Under the pieces are notes generated by a model. The model did no database searches. It was not told the origin of the DNA and was given only the letters and a program-made list of their open reading frames with translations. Position numbers and translations under genes: made by a program. Shown piece after piece: positions 49,163 to 53,383 of a DNA stretch of 53,383 nucleotides; within the stretch, counting starts at the first letter, position 1; every line of letters starts with the position of its first letter. The DNA is from an uncultured Desulfomonile sp. (GTDB lineage: Bacteria > Desulfobacterota > Desulfomonilia > Desulfomonilales > Desulfomonilaceae): positions 1 to 53,383 of the forward strand of contig CAITZA010000101.1 of NCBI GenBank assembly GCA_903896745.1, in the 5' to 3' direction.

Positions 49163-50155
49163 TCAGTCCATGTAACCATCAGGATTGTTGGAAAACCATT
49201 CGATCACTTCATTTACAATGGATTTAATATTGGACCTGCAAGGTTTCCATGCCAACATTTTGTGTGCCAATGAAGAGTCAGCGACGAGTTCGGACGGATC
49301 CCCCGCCCTTCTGGACGCATACCGAGGAAGGAGATTCACTCCGGAAACCTGGCTAACAGCCTTTACAATTTCCAGATTCGAAACACCTACTCCGGTCCCC
49401 AGATTCAGTTGAACAAGCCCGGCGATTTCAAGCTTTTGCATGGCAGACACATGAGCCGTCGCAAGGTCAGTCACATGAATGTAGTCCCTGATGCATGTTC
49501 CATCATGTGTTGGGTAGTCGTTGCCAAAAATAACCAACTCTTCGGTCTGCTTCAATGCCGCTTTCACCACATTTGGTATCAAATGGCTTTCGGGGTTATG
49601 GTCCTCCCCTAACCCACTGGAAGGTTCACATCCTGCGGCATTAAAATATCGAAGACTGGCCGATTTTATGCCGTAAGCCCTATGATAATCCTCCAACATC
49701 CATTCCATGGCCAGTTTGGTTCTGCCATAGGGTGAGATCGGATTCCTGGGGTGCGTCTCGCTAATAGGCAGTGTCACAGGGTAACCATAAACCGCGCAAC
49801 TCGAAGAAAACACGATCTGATCATGACGGGTAAGACGCATGGCTTCCAACAGGTTGTATGCCGCTATGATATTGTTGCTGTAATATATTGAAGGATTTGC
49901 GACAGATTCACTTACCAGGGCATTGGCTGCAAAATGAAAAATCGTGTCATAAGTCTGAGAAGAAAGATGCTCATAAATTTCCTGAAAACTATTCAGATCA
50001 GCTTCTATAAAATGTGAACATCTCAGCGCAGACCTGTGTCCTTTGGAGAGGTTGTCCATTACACCCACATCGATTCCGATATCCCGGGCATGTAGACAAA
50101 AATGTGATCCCACATATCCCGCCCCACCAATAACAAGTATTCTACGATCAGACAA
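49163..50155 (-). CDS. galE: UDP-glucose 4-epimerase
   Basis: 'ILVIGGAGYVGSHFCLHA', 'VFSSSCAVYGYP', 'SPYGRTKLAMEWMLEDY', 'LRYFNAAGCEPSSGLGEDHNPESHLIPNV', 'DGTCIRDYIHVTDLA'. Confidence 0.92.
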   Translation of the reverse strand: MSDRRILVIGGAGYVGSHFCLHARDIGIDVGVMDNLSKGHRSALRCSHFIEADLNSFQEIYEHLSSQTYDTIFHFAANALVSESVANPSIYYSNNIIAAYNLLEAMRLTRHDQIVFSSSCAVYGYPVTLPISETHPRNPISPYGRTKLAMEWMLEDYHRAYGIKSASLRYFNAAGCEPSSGLGEDHNPESHLIPNVVKAALKQTEELVIFGNDYPTHDGTCIRDYIHVTDLATAHVSAMQKLEIAGLVQLNLGTGVGVSNLEIVKAVSQVSGVNLLPRYASRRAGDPSELVADSSLAHKMLAWKPCRSNIKSIVNEVIEWFSNNPDGYMD

Positions 50156-50529
50156 GAACGCCTCCTGGTGTCGCAGTCTGAATATCCTCGAACATGATGC
50201 CCAAAATTACTTTTACTCCAAATCCTCTCAAAGATAACTATTTAATGTACTCGACTCACATGATCTTCGTCAATTCCAACCTGATTGCGCTACTAGCGCC
50301 GAACTTTGATGAATCGAGAATTAAAAAGAGCGAAACCTGCCGAGCATACCTCTAAGACTCTTAAATTTGTGACCAAATATTTCTTTTTGTTGTAAAGTAG
50401 CTTTCTGAACTGGAAATTGGTTGGCGCCAGTCATTTTTATAACTTCAACGACAGGAATTTGCTAAATAGATTTATGGGCTTGGGTTTTATGCTGAATCAT
50501 CTGGCAAACAGACGGTCAGATATTTTTGA

Positions 50530-51861
<1,332 letters not shown>

Positions 51862-51886
51862 ATCTTATTCTGTTTATTACTGTTCA

Positions 51887-51910
51887 GGGGGAGGTTCTTG
51901 AGTCTCCCCC
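51887..51910. terminator. stem-loop between eno and the convergent exported-protein gene
   Basis: GGGGGAG-gttcttgagt-CTCCCCC, no strong T-tract. Confidence 0.6.
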
Positions 51911-51927
51911 ATCAATTCCAGGAAAAA

Positions 51928-52215
51928 TTACCACCGAATATTTGTTCGAAATCCAGCCCCTGGAGCACTGATATTTACGCCGCCTCTTCCAAATGAATCC
52001 CAATTGACGCCAATAGATCCAGGAAGGTTCACACTACCTCTGTCCGGGCTAAGGTTCACGCTACCTCCAGGGTATGTCAGGCGACTGTCATTGTTACCCC
52101 ACGTCACAGATCCACCCGGAAAGGTTACGTTCTGCGCGTTACTAACAGTATTCCCAACAAACATCGCTACCATTATGGCAGCCATAATCAGCATCAGCTT
52201 GTTCGATTTTTTCAT
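51928..52215 (-). CDS. small exported PGGSV-repeat protein
   Basis: MKKSNKLMLIMAAIMVAMFVGNTVSNAQ signal peptide; 'VTFPGGSVTWGNNDSRLTYPGGSVNLSPDRGSVNLPGSIGVNWDSFGRGGVNIS'. Confidence 0.6.
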   Translation of the reverse strand: MKKSNKLMLIMAAIMVAMFVGNTVSNAQNVTFPGGSVTWGNNDSRLTYPGGSVNLSPDRGSVNLPGSIGVNWDSFGRGGVNISAPGAGFRTNIRW

Positions 52216-52357
52216 CTGCAACCCTCCATTGGTATGCATACATGCTACTAAACATTTTGGCCTTATATCTACAAGAAAAGTTTCTTTTTTTGACTTAAAA
52301 AAATTTTCAATCAGTGGCGCCGGTCTCCACCAGTATGCCTACATGCTTCAAATCTTC

Positions 52358-53380
52358 CTAATGGCTTCTTGAGCCTCCATGTCGCCCTACATGATAACGC
52401 TTCAGGCTATCCTTCATTTCTCTTATTATCCTGGAGCGTAAAGAAACAGGCTCGAGAACTACCGCGCTGGCGCCGTACCCCATAATCCATGAAATGATTT
52501 CATAGTTGATAGGAACCTTGAGCGTAACTACTACCGAACCATTCTTGAGTTCCCGCGTCTGCTGGCTGGAATGCCACTGCCGCTCCTTAACAGTGTAAGC
52601 GGCGCTTGAACTGATTCTTATCCTGATATCTTCAGGCTCCCCGCTCATGACCCGGAAAGCTGACTCCTTCCGATGAATGACCGAAGAATCAGTGAGCCGT
52701 TCGAACTTTTCGCTCAACACCGTTACTCTTCTGATTCTGTCCATCGCAAAGGTTCTTGCCGAATTTCTCAAATGACAATGACCTATCAGATAGAGACGAG
52801 CGTCCATAACCCATATATGATAAGGATCTACTTTTCTGATGGTTTCCAGTTTCGTGGAAGCCGCCACATAAACTATTTCTACACGCTTCTGACCCGTGGC
52901 CGCATCCGATATCTTATTAATGACGTCCCTTACGGCGTCATAATTCTTGAAACTACTGAACCCGGCATTGATCGTTCTGGACAGTTCGGCTAGATATTCA
53001 CCCGTGTTCGGAGGTAGCGCGCTTGTCACCTTATCTAAAAAACTTACCATACTCTCGTAAAAAACCGTTCCCTGAAAAACTCTCAACACATCCTTTCCCA
53101 AATGGAGGGCCATAAGTTCTGTCAGATTTATCGGCAGCGTGAAATTGTATTTGTTAGCATCTAGATGCTTCCACACCGTCCTGTTATCCGCCTTTTCACT
53201 ATAAATAGGGAAACCACCATTTAATAGGGTATTTAAATCTCTGTATATTCCCCTTTTACTGTGTTGGACTTTTTCGGACATGTCGGCTACGGACACCCCC
53301 TGTTTACTAGCCTGAAGAATTCTCAGAATTTTCCACTGCCTGACTAGCTGATCCTCTGCCATGACTCCCCCTAGAATCAT
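52358..53380 (-). CDS. HTH/WYL-domain transcriptional regulator
   Basis: 'RQWKILRILQASKQGVSVADMSEKVQHSKRGIYRDLNTLLNGGFPI...', 'YHIWVMDARLYLIGHCHLRNSARTFAMDRI' WYL-type domain. Confidence 0.85.
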   Translation of the reverse strand: MILGGVMAEDQLVRQWKILRILQASKQGVSVADMSEKVQHSKRGIYRDLNTLLNGGFPIYSEKADNRTVWKHLDANKYNFTLPINLTELMALHLGKDVLRVFQGTVFYESMVSFLDKVTSALPPNTGEYLAELSRTINAGFSSFKNYDAVRDVINKISDAATGQKRVEIVYVAASTKLETIRKVDPYHIWVMDARLYLIGHCHLRNSARTFAMDRIRRVTVLSEKFERLTDSSVIHRKESAFRVMSGEPEDIRIRISSSAAYTVKERQWHSSQQTRELKNGSVVVTLKVPINYEIISWIMGYGASAVVLEPVSLRSRIIREMKDSLKRYHVGRHGGSRSH

Positions 53381-53383
53381 TAA

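Overview
The window looks like a chromosomal segment of an anaerobic, probably deltaproteobacterial/Desulfobacterota, genome. That placement is inferred from gene content; no database was available. It is mostly housekeeping: PyrE-like (cut by the left edge), HflK/HflC, Map-MurD-like, rpmI-rplT-pheS-pheT-merR, metX-metW, hisS-aspS, EngB, RNase G/E, dnaX, PurL, GalE and enolase. Two RNA genes are clear: a selenocysteine tRNA (anticodon TCA, 27117-27214) and a minus-strand SRP RNA just upstream of dnaX, with a good sigma70-type promoter. No CRISPR array, transposase or prophage was seen. Points worth a second look: a Re-citrate-synthase-like enzyme with a C-terminal Cache-like sensor domain; a candidate attenuator between rplT and pheS; a divergent MurD with 'NDTTSTTP' in place of 'NDSKATN'; a possible isoprenoid/lipid-tailoring locus at about 30.7-36.4 kb; a PurS-like/PurL fusion; a small exported PGGSV-repeat protein; several strong 3'-end hairpins without U-tracts; a candidate structured element at 7.4 kb; and apparent over-representation of GGCGCC. 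All product names come from reading motifs by eye.
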